A stretch of 64,000 nt of DNA. It comes from Microbacterium forte. GTDB taxonomy: Bacteria; Actinomycetota; Actinomycetes; Actinomycetales; Microbacteriaceae. The stretch spans positions 744,001 to 808,000 of the forward strand of contig NZ_CP116871.1 in the NCBI RefSeq assembly GCF_031885415.1, written 5' to 3'. The position numbers were made by a program, and so were the translations under genes. Shown here in pieces: positions 34,581 through 43,084 of this stretch (position 1 is the stretch's first letter; each line of letters starts with the position of its first letter). The notes beneath the pieces were generated by a model. The model did no database searches and was not told where the DNA came from. It saw only the letters and a program-made list of their open reading frames with translations.

Positions 34581-35516
34581 TCAGGACTCTGAGGAGGCGG
34601 GCCCGGAGGATTCCTCCGGGTCCGCTTCGTCTTCGACGCGAGGCGTCATCGGCCCGATGACCCGGAGGAACGCAGTGGCGACCGCCCTCGGCGACCGTGC
34701 GTCCCAGGCGACGTACTCGACGCGCACCGGTCCTCCGACGATCTCCACGGCGACCGCATGGGGCGCAGCCGCGGCGGCGACGCCCGGCGCCAACAGCGTG
34801 ATCGCGAGCCCAGCCGACACGAGTCCGAGAATCAGCTCGGCCGAGTCCGCTTCGAACGACACGTCGCGAAGCACACCGGCGACACCGAAGGCGGCATCAC
34901 TCTGCGCGCGCCCTGACGTGCCCGCGGGGAAGTCCGCGAAAACCTCTTCGGCAAGGTCTTCCAACGCGAGGCGTTCGCGCCGTGCGAGTCGGTGGGTCGA
35001 CGGCACGACGGCCACCAGGCGCTCGCGGGCGAGCTCTCGCGCGGCGACGCCACTGGGGCGGACGTCCTCGTGCAGGCCCAGCATCGCGACATCGAGCTCT
35101 CCTCGGCGCACCGCGGCTGCCAAGGCATCACTGTTGCCCATGCTGAGCTGCACCCGCGCCTCCGGGTGCTCCGCCCTGAACCGCGAGATCGCGTCAGGCA
35201 CGGAGACCGCGGTGACCGTCGGGATCACACCGAGACGAAGCGTGCCGACAACCCGACCCGCGGCCGCTGCTGCGGCCTCACGCGCCTGATCCGCTGCAGC
35301 CAGCGCGGCCCTCGCATGAACGAGGAATGCTTCCCCCGCCTCCGTCGTCCTGACGCTGCGACTCGAACGCACGAACAGGCGCTGGCCGAGTTCGCGCTCC
35401 AGCGCCGCGATCTGGTGGCTGAGGGCCGACTGCGTCACGAAACAGCGCTCGGCCGCGCGCGTGAAACTCGACGAGGACGCGACCTCGACGACATACTTGA
35501 GCTGCTGCAGATCCAC
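34581..35516 (-). CDS. LysR-family transcriptional regulator
   Basis: This 311-aa regulator has an N-terminal winged helix-turn-helix (QQLKYVVEVASSSSFTRAAE, SALSHQIAALERELG) and a periplasmic-binding-like effector domain. GTG 35516 is preferred because family members begin at (M)DLQQL; starts upstream would run through the promoter palindrome at 35519-35541. It is divergent from the EamA transporter gene, the usual target of such a regulator. The inducer is unknown. Confidence 0.9.
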   Translation of the reverse strand: MDLQQLKYVVEVASSSSFTRAAERCFVTQSALSHQIAALERELGQRLFVRSSRSVRTTEAGEAFLVHARAALAAADQAREAAAAAAGRVVGTLRLGVIPTVTAVSVPDAISRFRAEHPEARVQLSMGNSDALAAAVRRGELDVAMLGLHEDVRPSGVAARELARERLVAVVPSTHRLARRERLALEDLAEEVFADFPAGTSGRAQSDAAFGVAGVLRDVSFEADSAELILGLVSAGLAITLLAPGVAAAAAPHAVAVEIVGGPVRVEYVAWDARSPRAVATAFLRVIGPMTPRVEDEADPEESSGPASSES

Positions 35517-35518
35517 GT

Positions 35519-35541
35519 ATCCATGATCCTCATTCATGGAT
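35519..35541. promoter_or_regulatory. Inverted repeat in the LysR-EamA promoter
   Basis: The arms ATCCATGA (35519-35526) and TCATGGAT (35534-35541) lie between the LysR and EamA starts and contain a T-N11-A-like LysR binding pattern. It abuts the LysR start, so autoregulation is likely. Confidence 0.55.
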
Positions 35542-35595
35542 CCCGTGACAAGCATGCGTTGGACTCATGTGTCCATCGAGATCAGGCTGAGAGAC

Positions 35596-36507
35596 ATGAA
35601 CCGGCTGACTCTGCTGCTCCTCACGTCCCTGGCCCCCATCTCCTGGGGCACGACCTACCTCGTGACGACCGAGATGCTGCCCGCCGGTCATCCGCTGCTG
35701 GCAGGTCTCCTCCGATCGCTCCCCGCGGGTCTCGTGGCTCTCGGTCTGGGCCGCGCGCTGCCGCCTCGAGGCTGGTGGCTGAAGTCGCTGGCTCTCGGCA
35801 TCCTCAACATCGGAGCGTTCTTCCCGCTGCTGTTCCTGGCCGCAGAGCGTCTGCCCGGCGGCGTCGCAGCAGCAGTCGCCGGCGTGCAGCCGCTGATCAT
35901 CCTCTGTCTGGGGGCGCTCATGCTCCGCGACAGGATCCGCCCTCTGACGGCAGCCGCCGCCGCAGTCGGTGCCGGCGGTGTCGCTCTCGTGGTGCTGGGC
36001 CCGGCCGCGGAGCTCGACACCGTCGGCATCATCGCAGCGGTCGGCGGCGTCACCGCTACGGCTCTCGGGATGATCCTCACCAAGCGCTGGGGGCGCCCCG
36101 CCGGTGTCGGGCCGGTCGCGTACGCGGGCTGGCAGCTGACGGCTGGCGGGTTGTTCCTGCTGCCATTGACACTCGTCTTCGAGGGGTTCCCTCCCTCCAT
36201 CGACGGCGGCGCGATACTCGGCTACCTCTGGCTCGGCGCGGTCGGCGGTCTCATCGCGTACACGCTGTGGTTCCGCGGCATCCAGGAGCTGCCCGTCATC
36301 GCCCCGGGCCTGCTCGCCCTGCTCTCCCCCGTCGTCGCGACGACACTGGGAACGCTGCTCGCCGGCGAGACGTTCGCCCCGGTCCAGGCGCTCGGACTCT
36401 CCCTCGTTCTGAGCGCGCTCGTCACCGGGCAGCTCGCTGCGCTGCGGAAGCCTCGCAGAGAGGTCGCTCCATCGACGCGGGGGCCGCTCGCGGCGGCGCG
36501 GCGATGA
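35596..36507 (+). CDS. EamA/DMT-family transporter
   Basis: This 303-aa protein has ten predicted membrane helices in two EamA repeats (about residues 5-130 and 145-285); ISWGTTYLVTTEMLP opens repeat one. The family exports amino acids and metabolites such as cysteine pathway intermediates or threonine; the substrate cannot be told here. ATG 35596 is chosen because the first helix starts directly after it. It is divergent from the LysR gene and convergent with ffh. Confidence 0.88.
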   Translation: MNRLTLLLLTSLAPISWGTTYLVTTEMLPAGHPLLAGLLRSLPAGLVALGLGRALPPRGWWLKSLALGILNIGAFFPLLFLAAERLPGGVAAAVAGVQPLIILCLGALMLRDRIRPLTAAAAAVGAGGVALVVLGPAAELDTVGIIAAVGGVTATALGMILTKRWGRPAGVGPVAYAGWQLTAGGLFLLPLTLVFEGFPPSIDGGAILGYLWLGAVGGLIAYTLWFRGIQELPVIAPGLLALLSPVVATTLGTLLAGETFAPVQALGLSLVLSALVTGQLAALRKPRREVAPSTRGPLAAARR

Positions 36508-36513
36508 GTCCGG

Positions 36514-38067
36514 TCAGCTCTTGCCGAACAGCTTCTGGATCTCGGCGAGGTCGGCTTCACTCGGCGCCTTGGTGCCGCCGAGACCGAAACCGGAGCCGGT
36601 CGGGGCGGCCGCGGAGGTGATTCCCGCGTTCTCGGCTGCGCGCTTGGCGGGGTTGCCCGAGCGGGAACCGCCCGAGGACTTGCCCTTCTTGCCGCGCTTC
36701 GACGACGCACCAGGCTTGCCCATTCCGGGCATGGAACCCATTCCCGGGATGTTCGGAGTGCCGCCGCGTGCGACGGTCTTCATCATCTTGGCCGCCTGAT
36801 CGAAGCGCTGGACGAGCTGGTTGACGTCCGTGACGGTCATTCCCGAACCGCGCGCGATGCGCAGACGACGCGAACCGTTGAGCACCTTCGGGTTGCGTCG
36901 TTCGCCCGGTGTCATGGACCGGATGATCGCCTCGGTGCGATCGATCTCGCGCTCGTCGAAGTCCTCGAGCTGCTGCTTCATCTGCCCCATGCCGGGGAGC
37001 ATCCCCAGCATCTTCTTCATCGAGCCCATCTTCTTCATCTGCTGAAGCTGGTCGAGGAAGTCTTCGAGGGTGAACTGCTCGGTCGCGAGCTTCTCGGCCA
37101 TCTTGACGGCCTCTTCCTCATCGAAGGCCTGCTGGGCCTGCTCGATGAGGGTGAGGATGTCGCCGAGGTCGAGGATGCGACTGGCCATGCGATCGGGGTG
37201 GAACGGCTCGAGGTCTTCGAGTCGCTCGCCGGTGGACGCGAAGATGATGGGGCGGCCGGTGACGGAGGCGACGGAGAGCGCCGCACCACCGCGGGCGTCA
37301 CCGTCGAGCTTCGTCAGGACGACACCGGTGAAGTCGACGCCCTCTTGGAAGGCCTTCGCCGTGTTGACGGCGTCCTGGCCGATCATGGCGTCGATGACGA
37401 ACAGGACCTCATCCGGGTCCGTCGCCTTGCGGATGTCGGATGCCTGCTTCATCAGGTCGGCGTCGACGCCGAGGCGACCGGCCGTGTCGATGATGACCAC
37501 GTCGTGCTGGTGGCGGCGCGCGTGCTCCACACCGTCGCGCGACACCTTGACGGGGTCACCGACTCCGTTGCCCGGCTCGGGCGCGTAGACGGTCGCGCCG
37601 GCCTGCTGCGCGACGACCTGGAGCTGGTTCACCGCATTCGGACGCTGCAGGTCGGCCGCGACGAGAAGGGGCGTGTGCCCCTCGCTCTCGAGCTGCTTCG
37701 CGAGCTTGCCGGCGAAGGTGGTCTTGCCCGAGCCCTGGAGGCCGGCGAGCATGATGACGGTCGGCGCGGTCTTGGCGAACTGCAGACGACGCTGCTCACC
37801 GCCGAGGATCTGCACCAGCTCCTCGTTGACGATCTGCACGACCTGCTGCGCGGGGTTCAGCGCCTTGCTGACCTCATCGCCGAGGGCGCGCTCGCGCACC
37901 TTCGCGGTGAACTCCTTGACGACCGCCAGTGCGACGTCGGCGTCGAGCAGCGCGCGACGGATCTCGCGCACAGTGCCGTCGACGTCGGCCGCGGTGAGCT
38001 TTCCCTTCGTGCGAAGGTTGCGGAAGGTCTCGGTGAGCCGATCGGAGAGCGTGCCAAAGGTAGCCAT
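36514..38067 (-). CDS. ffh: Signal recognition particle protein Ffh
   Basis: This is a 517-aa SRP GTPase. It has an N helical domain, G domain motifs GLQGSGKTTFAGKL, DTAGRLGVD and TKLDGDARGG, and a methionine-rich M domain (MKKMGSMKKMLGMLPGMGQM) that binds signal sequences and 4.5S RNA. The tail is Gly/Ser/Lys-rich. It pairs with FtsY (42188) to deliver membrane proteins to SecYEG. The start ATG 38067 gives the family N-terminus FGTLSDRLTETFRNLR. Confidence 0.97.
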   Translation of the reverse strand: MATFGTLSDRLTETFRNLRTKGKLTAADVDGTVREIRRALLDADVALAVVKEFTAKVRERALGDEVSKALNPAQQVVQIVNEELVQILGGEQRRLQFAKTAPTVIMLAGLQGSGKTTFAGKLAKQLESEGHTPLLVAADLQRPNAVNQLQVVAQQAGATVYAPEPGNGVGDPVKVSRDGVEHARRHQHDVVIIDTAGRLGVDADLMKQASDIRKATDPDEVLFVIDAMIGQDAVNTAKAFQEGVDFTGVVLTKLDGDARGGAALSVASVTGRPIIFASTGERLEDLEPFHPDRMASRILDLGDILTLIEQAQQAFDEEEAVKMAEKLATEQFTLEDFLDQLQQMKKMGSMKKMLGMLPGMGQMKQQLEDFDEREIDRTEAIIRSMTPGERRNPKVLNGSRRLRIARGSGMTVTDVNQLVQRFDQAAKMMKTVARGGTPNIPGMGSMPGMGKPGASSKRGKKGKSSGGSRSGNPAKRAAENAGITSAAAPTGSGFGLGGTKAPSEADLAEIQKLFGKS

Positions 38068-38080
38068 GGTGACACCGAGT

Positions 38081-38602
38081 TTACGCGAATCCGGCACCGT
38101 TCTCCGCGTTCGGAGCCGCGCCGACCGCGAGCTCGGCCCGGAGCAGTTCTCTCGCGCGCGCGTAACGGCCGCGTGCGGTGGACGAAGGGATGCCGAGAAG
38201 CTCCGCCGCATGCACGAGAGACAGTCGATCCCAGTGCACGAGCCGCACGATCTCCGCAAGGTCGGGATCGAGCCGTGCGATCGCGTCACGCACCTCCAGC
38301 CCCTCGTCAGCGGCAGGTGAGCTGTGATGCTCCTGCCCCTGCAGCCGAAGCCGATCCGCGAGCGCCCACCGTCTCCGCTGCCCCCTGTCGTGGTTGGCGA
38401 GCGTGCCTCGTGCGATGCCGAAGACCCACATCCGCGCGCGTTCCGGTTCATCGGGAAGGTCGGATGACCGACGCCACGCGATCACCATGGTCTCCCCGAG
38501 GAGGTCGGCGGCGTCGTCGGGGCCCGCCCGACGCGAGAGGTAGGCGAGCAGGTCGGTCGCGCTCTCCTCCAGCACCCGGGTCAGGGCTGCGTCGCGGCTC
38601 AT
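38081..38602 (-). CDS. ECF-like RNA polymerase sigma factor
   Basis: This 173-aa protein has sigma-70 region 2 (ATDLLAYLSRRAGPDDAADLLGETMVIAW, RARMWVFGIARGTLANH) and region 4 (LDPDLAEIVRLVHWDRLSLV, AAELLGIPSSTARGRYARARE). Its ATG overlaps the stop of the membrane-protein gene upstream, so the two are coupled. The regulon is unknown. Confidence 0.9.
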   Translation of the reverse strand: MSRDAALTRVLEESATDLLAYLSRRAGPDDAADLLGETMVIAWRRSSDLPDEPERARMWVFGIARGTLANHDRGQRRRWALADRLRLQGQEHHSSPAADEGLEVRDAIARLDPDLAEIVRLVHWDRLSLVHAAELLGIPSSTARGRYARARELLRAELAVGAAPNAENGAGFA

Positions 38603-39216
38603 TCCCCGTCCCCCCAGTCCTCGCCGTCGCAGTGCACCTGACTGTGCGATTCGGTGCCCCCGAGCGCCTCGCTGGCGAAGCCGTTCGCAGCGAGCTCCGC
38701 GTGCACCAGCTCGTCGACGGCCTGTGTGTGCGCCGTCCAGGCATCGAGATCGGCTTGCCGAGGGTCGGGATCGACCGCAGGGTCGCCGGCACGACTCTCC
38801 TCCAGCTCGTGGAGGATCCCCGGAACGAGAGGCGCGGCGGCCGCTTCGACATCCGTGCTCGCGAACCAGTCGTCGACGATGCGATTGACCTCGTCGTTCG
38901 TGAACATGTCGTGCGTGTCGAGCGCGCTGAATCGCAGTTCGCACTGTCCCCAGGTCGGCGAGGTGTAGCTGTAGGTCCGATCCGGATCCTCGAGGCCCGG
39001 GCTCCAGAGCCAATCCGATGACGCCGCGGCCACACCAGCGCCGCCGACGAGGAAGAGCGCCAGCGCCGCGGTCAGCACGGCTCTCCGACGTCCGCGACGA
39101 GGTGGCTGCGTCTCCTCGCGCGCTGCGAGGATCATGGCCCGGATGTCTCCGGGTTCCGGTCTCGCCGTAGCCGGTGCGGAACAGTCGAGCATCTCGTCGA
39201 GCGGGTCGGTGGCCAT
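38599..39216 (-). CDS. Single-pass membrane protein, possible sigma-factor regulator
   Basis: This 205-aa protein has a roughly 50-residue cytosolic N-terminal segment, one membrane helix (about residues 51-68, AVLTAALALFLVGGAGVAAA) and an extracytoplasmic, acidic C-terminal domain with two cysteines (QCELRF and VHCDGEDWG). The layout suggests an anti-sigma or sensor partner for the sigma factor that follows with a four-base overlap. No ZAS or zinc motif is visible, so the role is inferred. Of two adjacent ATGs, 39216 has the better ribosome-site spacing. Confidence 0.7.
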   Translation of the reverse strand: MATDPLDEMLDCSAPATARPEPGDIRAMILAAREETQPPRRGRRRAVLTAALALFLVGGAGVAAASSDWLWSPGLEDPDRTYSYTSPTWGQCELRFSALDTHDMFTNDEVNRIVDDWFASTDVEAAAAPLVPGILHELEESRAGDPAVDPDPRQADLDAWTAHTQAVDELVHAELAANGFASEALGGTESHSQVHCDGEDWGDGE

Positions 39217-39290
39217 CATGTCTCCTCGGTCGGGAAAGGGGTCTCTCATTCCTGACCTGTCCGGCTCGCGCGGTTTCGTCCGCGGGGAGA

Positions 39291-39887
39291 TCAGGTTTCC
39301 GTGCCGCCCCACGGCAATCGGCCGATCGCCCGCACAGCGTCGGCGAATCGGTCCCCCACGGAACCTCGTCCTGCACCGCTCTCCGCCCACGCTCGCACGG
39401 CGGCGACCACGGCGGCGGCCCAGGTGGCCGCGGCGATGTCCGCGGTGAGAGCGGTGACCCCCGAACGGCGAGCGAGATCGGCCAGCGCCGCCGCGAGGCG
39501 AGCCTGGCGAAGCGCGGCATCCTGCTCGAGTTCGTCGTCGAGCCCCATGGCCGACGAGTTCGTCATCGCGAGAGCCAGGCTGTCCGGTGCGAAGTCCTCG
39601 ACGAGCTCCGAGAGAATGCGCCGCACATGCGTGCCGTCGCGGTCTTCGGGCACGACGACCAGGTCGTCGACCGCACGGCCGATGCGGTCGTCGAGGCCGG
39701 ACCAGAGCACATCGCTCTTCGAGGAGAAGTAGTTGAAGAAGCTCGACCGGCTCACTCCGGCACGCTGGGTGATGTCGGCGACAGAGGTGGCGTCGTAGCC
39801 CCGCTCGAGGAAGAGCTCACAGGCGGCCTCCGCGAGGGTCTCGCGCGAAGAGGCCTTCGGGCGCCCTGCTCGGCTCGTGCTGCTCAT
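39291..39887 (-). CDS. TetR-family transcriptional regulator
   Basis: This 198-aa protein has an N-terminal TetR helix-turn-helix (ACELFLERGYDATSVADITQ, GVSRSSFFNYFSSKSDVLW) and a helical ligand-binding domain. No divergent efflux or enzyme gene is adjacent on the same promoter except lipB, 94 bases away, so the target is unclear. The C-terminal half resembles the acyl/aromatic-ligand subfamilies only loosely. Confidence 0.88.
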   Translation of the reverse strand: MSSTSRAGRPKASSRETLAEAACELFLERGYDATSVADITQRAGVSRSSFFNYFSSKSDVLWSGLDDRIGRAVDDLVVVPEDRDGTHVRRILSELVEDFAPDSLALAMTNSSAMGLDDELEQDAALRQARLAAALADLARRSGVTALTADIAAATWAAAVVAAVRAWAESGAGRGSVGDRFADAVRAIGRLPWGGTET

Positions 39888-39981
39888 GCAGACACGCTAC
39901 CGCGCGTCGCTCCTGCGCGCCGCGACCGTCACGGAGGAGTATTCTTAGACGCAATCCATCAATTGATCGAGAGGGACGCCC

Positions 39982-40635
39982 ATGCTCGACATCCTCACCC
40001 CCGGACTCGCTCCGAGCTTCGTCCCCTACCCCGCCGGGTGGGACCTGCAACGCAGCATCCACGCCGACGTCGTCGACGGCACTCGCCCGGACACGCTCAT
40101 CCTGCTCGAGCACGAGGCGGTGTACACCGCCGGCAAGCGGACCGAGCCGCAGGAACGCCCGACGGACGGCACACCGGTGATCGACGTCGACCGCGGCGGC
40201 AAGATCACCTGGCACGGACCAGGGCAGCTGGTGGGCTACCCGATCGTCCGGCTGCCCGAGCCGATGGACGTCGTCGCGCATGTGCGTCGCCTCGAGCGCA
40301 TCCTGATCGACGTGCTCCAGCCACTCGGCGTCGACGGATACCAGGTCGAGGGGCGCAGCGGGGTGTGGGTTCGCCGCCCCCTCTCTGAGGACAAGGTCGC
40401 GGCGATCGGGGTGCGCGTGCAGCAGGGAGTGACGATGCACGGCTTCGCCATCAACTGCGACAACAGCCTCGCAGGGTTCAGGGGCATCATCCCGTGCGGG
40501 ATCACCGACGCCGGTGTCACCACCGTGAGCGAGGTCGTCGGAGCGGACGTCTCCCCCGCCGACATCGTCGACTCGGTGTCCGCCGCCTTCCTCGCCGAAT
40601 ACTCGACAGCCGCACACGCAGGAGCACACGCATGA
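39982..40635 (+). CDS. lipB: Octanoyltransferase LipB
   Basis: This 217-aa enzyme transfers octanoyl from acyl carrier protein to lipoyl domains. It has the family motifs [17 protein letters not shown], the active-site lysine in [20 protein letters not shown] and IIPCGI (active-site Cys). GAGAGGGA precedes the ATG. Its stop overlaps lipA as ATGA, giving a two-gene lipoate operon. Confidence 0.96.
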   Translation: MLDILTPGLAPSFVPYPAGWDLQRSIHADVVDGTRPDTLILLEHEAVYTAGKRTEPQERPTDGTPVIDVDRGGKITWHGPGQLVGYPIVRLPEPMDVVAHVRRLERILIDVLQPLGVDGYQVEGRSGVWVRRPLSEDKVAAIGVRVQQGVTMHGFAINCDNSLAGFRGIIPCGITDAGVTTVSEVVGADVSPADIVDSVSAAFLAEYSTAAHAGAHA

Positions 40636-41621
40636 CCGCCGCACCAGAGGGACGCAAGCTCCTCCGCCTCGAGATCCGCAACGCCGAGACTCCCATCGAA
40701 CGCAAACCGGAGTGGATCAAGACGAAGGCGAAGATGGGGCCCGAGTACACGGCGCTCCACTCGCTCGTCAAGAGCGAAGACCTTCACACCGTCTGCCAGG
40801 AGGCCGGCTGCCCCAACATCTTCGAGTGCTGGGAAGACCGGGAGGCGACCTTCCTCATCGGCGGATCGCAGTGCACCCGACGGTGCGACTTCTGCCAGAT
40901 CGACACGGGCAAGCCCGATGCCTATGACACCGACGAGCCACGCCGTGTCGCCGAGAGCGTCGTGCGGATGAACCTCCGCTATGCGACGGTCACCAGCGTC
41001 GCACGAGACGATCTGCCCGACACCGGAGCCTGGCTCAACGCCGAGACGGTGCGGAAGATCCACGAGCTCAACCCGAACACCGGCGTCGAGCTGCTCGCCA
41101 ACGAGCACAACGCCGACCCTGCCTTCCTCGGGCAGATCTTCGACGCCCGTCCCGAGGTCTTCGCGCACAACGTCGAGACCGTGCCGCGGATCTTCAAGCG
41201 CATCCGCCCGGCGTTCCGGTATGAGCGTTCGCTCGATGTGATCACCCAGGCGCGGGACGCAGGCCTCATCACCAAGTCCAACCTGATCCTGGGGATGGGC
41301 GAGGAACCTGAAGAGGTCGTCCAGGCGCTGAACGACCTGCACGACGCCGGCTGCGACATCATCACCATCACGCAGTATCTGCGCCCCTCTCCGCGACACC
41401 TGCCCGTGGCCCGGTGGGTCAAGCCTGCGGAGTTCGTCGAGTTCAAGGAGGAGGCGGAGCGGATCGGCTTCCTCGGCGTGCTCGCCGGGCCTCTTGTGCG
41501 CTCGTCGTACCGCGCCGGCCGGCTGTGGGCGCAGTCGATGGTCTCGAAGGGGCGCGAGATCCCACCGCACCTGGCGCACATCGCCGAGAGCGCGGATCTC
41601 GGCTTCGCTCAGGCGGTCTGA
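40632..41621 (+). CDS. lipA: Lipoyl synthase
   Basis: This 329-aa radical-SAM enzyme inserts two sulfurs into octanoyl groups. It has the auxiliary cluster Cys triplet [12 protein letters not shown], the radical-SAM motif CTRRCDFC and the [10 protein letters not shown] and [10 protein letters not shown] segments. AGGAG lies seven bases before the ATG, which overlaps the lipB stop. It works directly after LipB on 2-oxoacid dehydrogenases and the glycine cleavage H protein. Confidence 0.97.
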   Translation: MTAAPEGRKLLRLEIRNAETPIERKPEWIKTKAKMGPEYTALHSLVKSEDLHTVCQEAGCPNIFECWEDREATFLIGGSQCTRRCDFCQIDTGKPDAYDTDEPRRVAESVVRMNLRYATVTSVARDDLPDTGAWLNAETVRKIHELNPNTGVELLANEHNADPAFLGQIFDARPEVFAHNVETVPRIFKRIRPAFRYERSLDVITQARDAGLITKSNLILGMGEEPEEVVQALNDLHDAGCDIITITQYLRPSPRHLPVARWVKPAEFVEFKEEAERIGFLGVLAGPLVRSSYRAGRLWAQSMVSKGREIPPHLAHIAESADLGFAQAV

Positions 41622-41631
41622 GCGATACCGA

Positions 41632-41661
41632 GGTGGTGAGCGTCAGTCGGCGCTCATCACC
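41632..41661. terminator. Hairpin between lipA and the convergent DUF2004 gene
   Basis: The arms 41632-41642 (GGTGGTGAGCG) and 41651-41661 (CGCTCATCACC) pair with one G-T mismatch around an eight-base loop. It follows the lipA stop and overlaps the end of the convergent gene, so it may terminate both directions. No U-tract. Confidence 0.5.
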
Positions 41662-42143
41662 GACTGCACGCTGCCGTCGGAACCCAGGTTCACCAGCAGG
41701 ACGTCGTCGGTGGTGGTCGCGTCGAGCGCGTACTCCAGCACCGCGAACGGCTCCGACCCGCCGTGTTCGTCGGCGAGGATCGTCATGCTCATGAGTCGCA
41801 GCGAGCGGATGATGTCGACGGCGGCGTCACCGCTGACGTCGACCAGCACCTCTTCGAGTTCGTCTCCGTAGGCCTCCTGCTGCTGCAGGATGTACTCGGT
41901 GACCTCGCTGGTGCGGTCATCGACCTCCGCGAGCATGCCCCGCCGGGACACATCGTCGACGTTCTCGATCCCCGCGATGAGCGAAGCGGCGATGTCGAGC
42001 GCGTCGGCAGAGACATCGTCCTGGTCAGGAGCGGTGAGATCGACGGTGACGCTCTGGTCACCGAGCTCCACCGTCTCAGACCAGAAGATCGAGCCGTCGG
42101 GCCCTGAGGACAGGAGTCCGAAGTAGTCGTGTTCGATCGCCAT
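41643..42143 (-). CDS. DUF2004 domain-containing protein
   Basis: This 166-aa acidic protein lacks a signal or membrane segment. The N-terminal IEHDYFGLLSSGPDGSIFWS with VTVDLTAPDQD, and the helical middle, match my recollection of DUF2004. The function is unknown. It is convergent with lipA and lies upstream of ftsY's stop on the same strand, 45 bases away. Confidence 0.65.
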   Translation of the reverse strand: MAIEHDYFGLLSSGPDGSIFWSETVELGDQSVTVDLTAPDQDDVSADALDIAASLIAGIENVDDVSRRGMLAEVDDRTSEVTEYILQQQEAYGDELEEVLVDVSGDAAVDIIRSLRLMSMTILADEHGGSEPFAVLEYALDATTTDDVLLVNLGSDGSVQSVMSAD

Positions 42144-42187
42144 AACGCTATGAAACCAGCCTCGTGCTCGCGGCGGTAGTCCCGTGA

Positions 42188-43060
42188 TCAGCCGACGAGC
42201 GACTTGACGAAGACATGGGGGGTGAAACCGGTCAGATCATCGATGCCCTCGCCCTGGCCGAGGAGCTTGACGGGGATGCCGGTGCGCTCCTGCACGGCGA
42301 GGACGAAGCCGCCCTTCGCCGAGCCGTCGAGCTTGGTCAGGACGAGTCCGGTGACACCTGCATGCTCGAGGAACGCCTCGGCCTGCATCACACCGTTCTG
42401 ACCCGTGGTGGCGTCGAGGACGAGCAGGACCTCGCTGATGGGAGCCTGCTTCTCGATCACCCTGCGGATCTTCGAGAGCTCGTCCATGAGCCCTCCCTTC
42501 GTGTGCAGTCGGCCGGCCGTGTCGATGATCGCGATCTCGATGCCCTCGCGCTGGGCGAACTCGATGGTCTGGTAGGCCACGGATGCCGGATCCTGACCCT
42601 CTTGCTGGGGGCGGACGATCGCCGCTCCGCCGCGCTGTGCCCAGGTGGCCAGCTGATCGACGGCGGCCGCACGGAACGTATCGGCTGCTCCGACGACCAC
42701 GCTGCGCTGGAACCCGCGAAGGAACTTGGTGAACTTGCCGATCGTGGTGGTCTTCCCGACGCCGTTGACGCCGACGACCAGAACGACCGCCGGCCGCTCG
42801 GTGAGCTTCAGGGTCGTGTCGAACTTCGCGAAGTGCTCCTCGAGCGTCTCGCGGAGCATCCGCTGGAGATCCTGCGGATCGGTCGTACGGTAGCGCTCGA
42901 CCTTCTCACGAAGCTCTTCCACGACCCGCTCGCTGATGTCGGGGCCGAAGTCGGCAGTGAGGAGGGCCGTCTCGAGGTCCTCCCATGTCGTCTCGTCGAT
43001 AGTGGGCTTGACGAACATCCCGCGCAGCGCACGAGTGAGGGACCACGACTTCTCCGCCAT
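42188..43060 (-). CDS. ftsY: Signal recognition particle receptor FtsY
   Basis: This 290-aa SRP receptor GTPase has an N domain and a G domain with GVNGVGKTTTIGKF, VVVGAADTFRAAAVDQL, DTAGRLHTKGGLM and TKLDGSAKGG. The acidic A domain found in enterobacterial FtsY is absent, which is usual for many actinobacteria. It works with Ffh (36514). It lies 24 bases downstream of smc and is probably co-transcribed with it. Confidence 0.96.
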   Translation of the reverse strand: MAEKSWSLTRALRGMFVKPTIDETTWEDLETALLTADFGPDISERVVEELREKVERYRTTDPQDLQRMLRETLEEHFAKFDTTLKLTERPAVVLVVGVNGVGKTTTIGKFTKFLRGFQRSVVVGAADTFRAAAVDQLATWAQRGGAAIVRPQQEGQDPASVAYQTIEFAQREGIEIAIIDTAGRLHTKGGLMDELSKIRRVIEKQAPISEVLLVLDATTGQNGVMQAEAFLEHAGVTGLVLTKLDGSAKGGFVLAVQERTGIPVKLLGQGEGIDDLTGFTPHVFVKSLVG

Positions 43061-43084
43061 GACTCCAGCCTACGGGTAGCGCTG

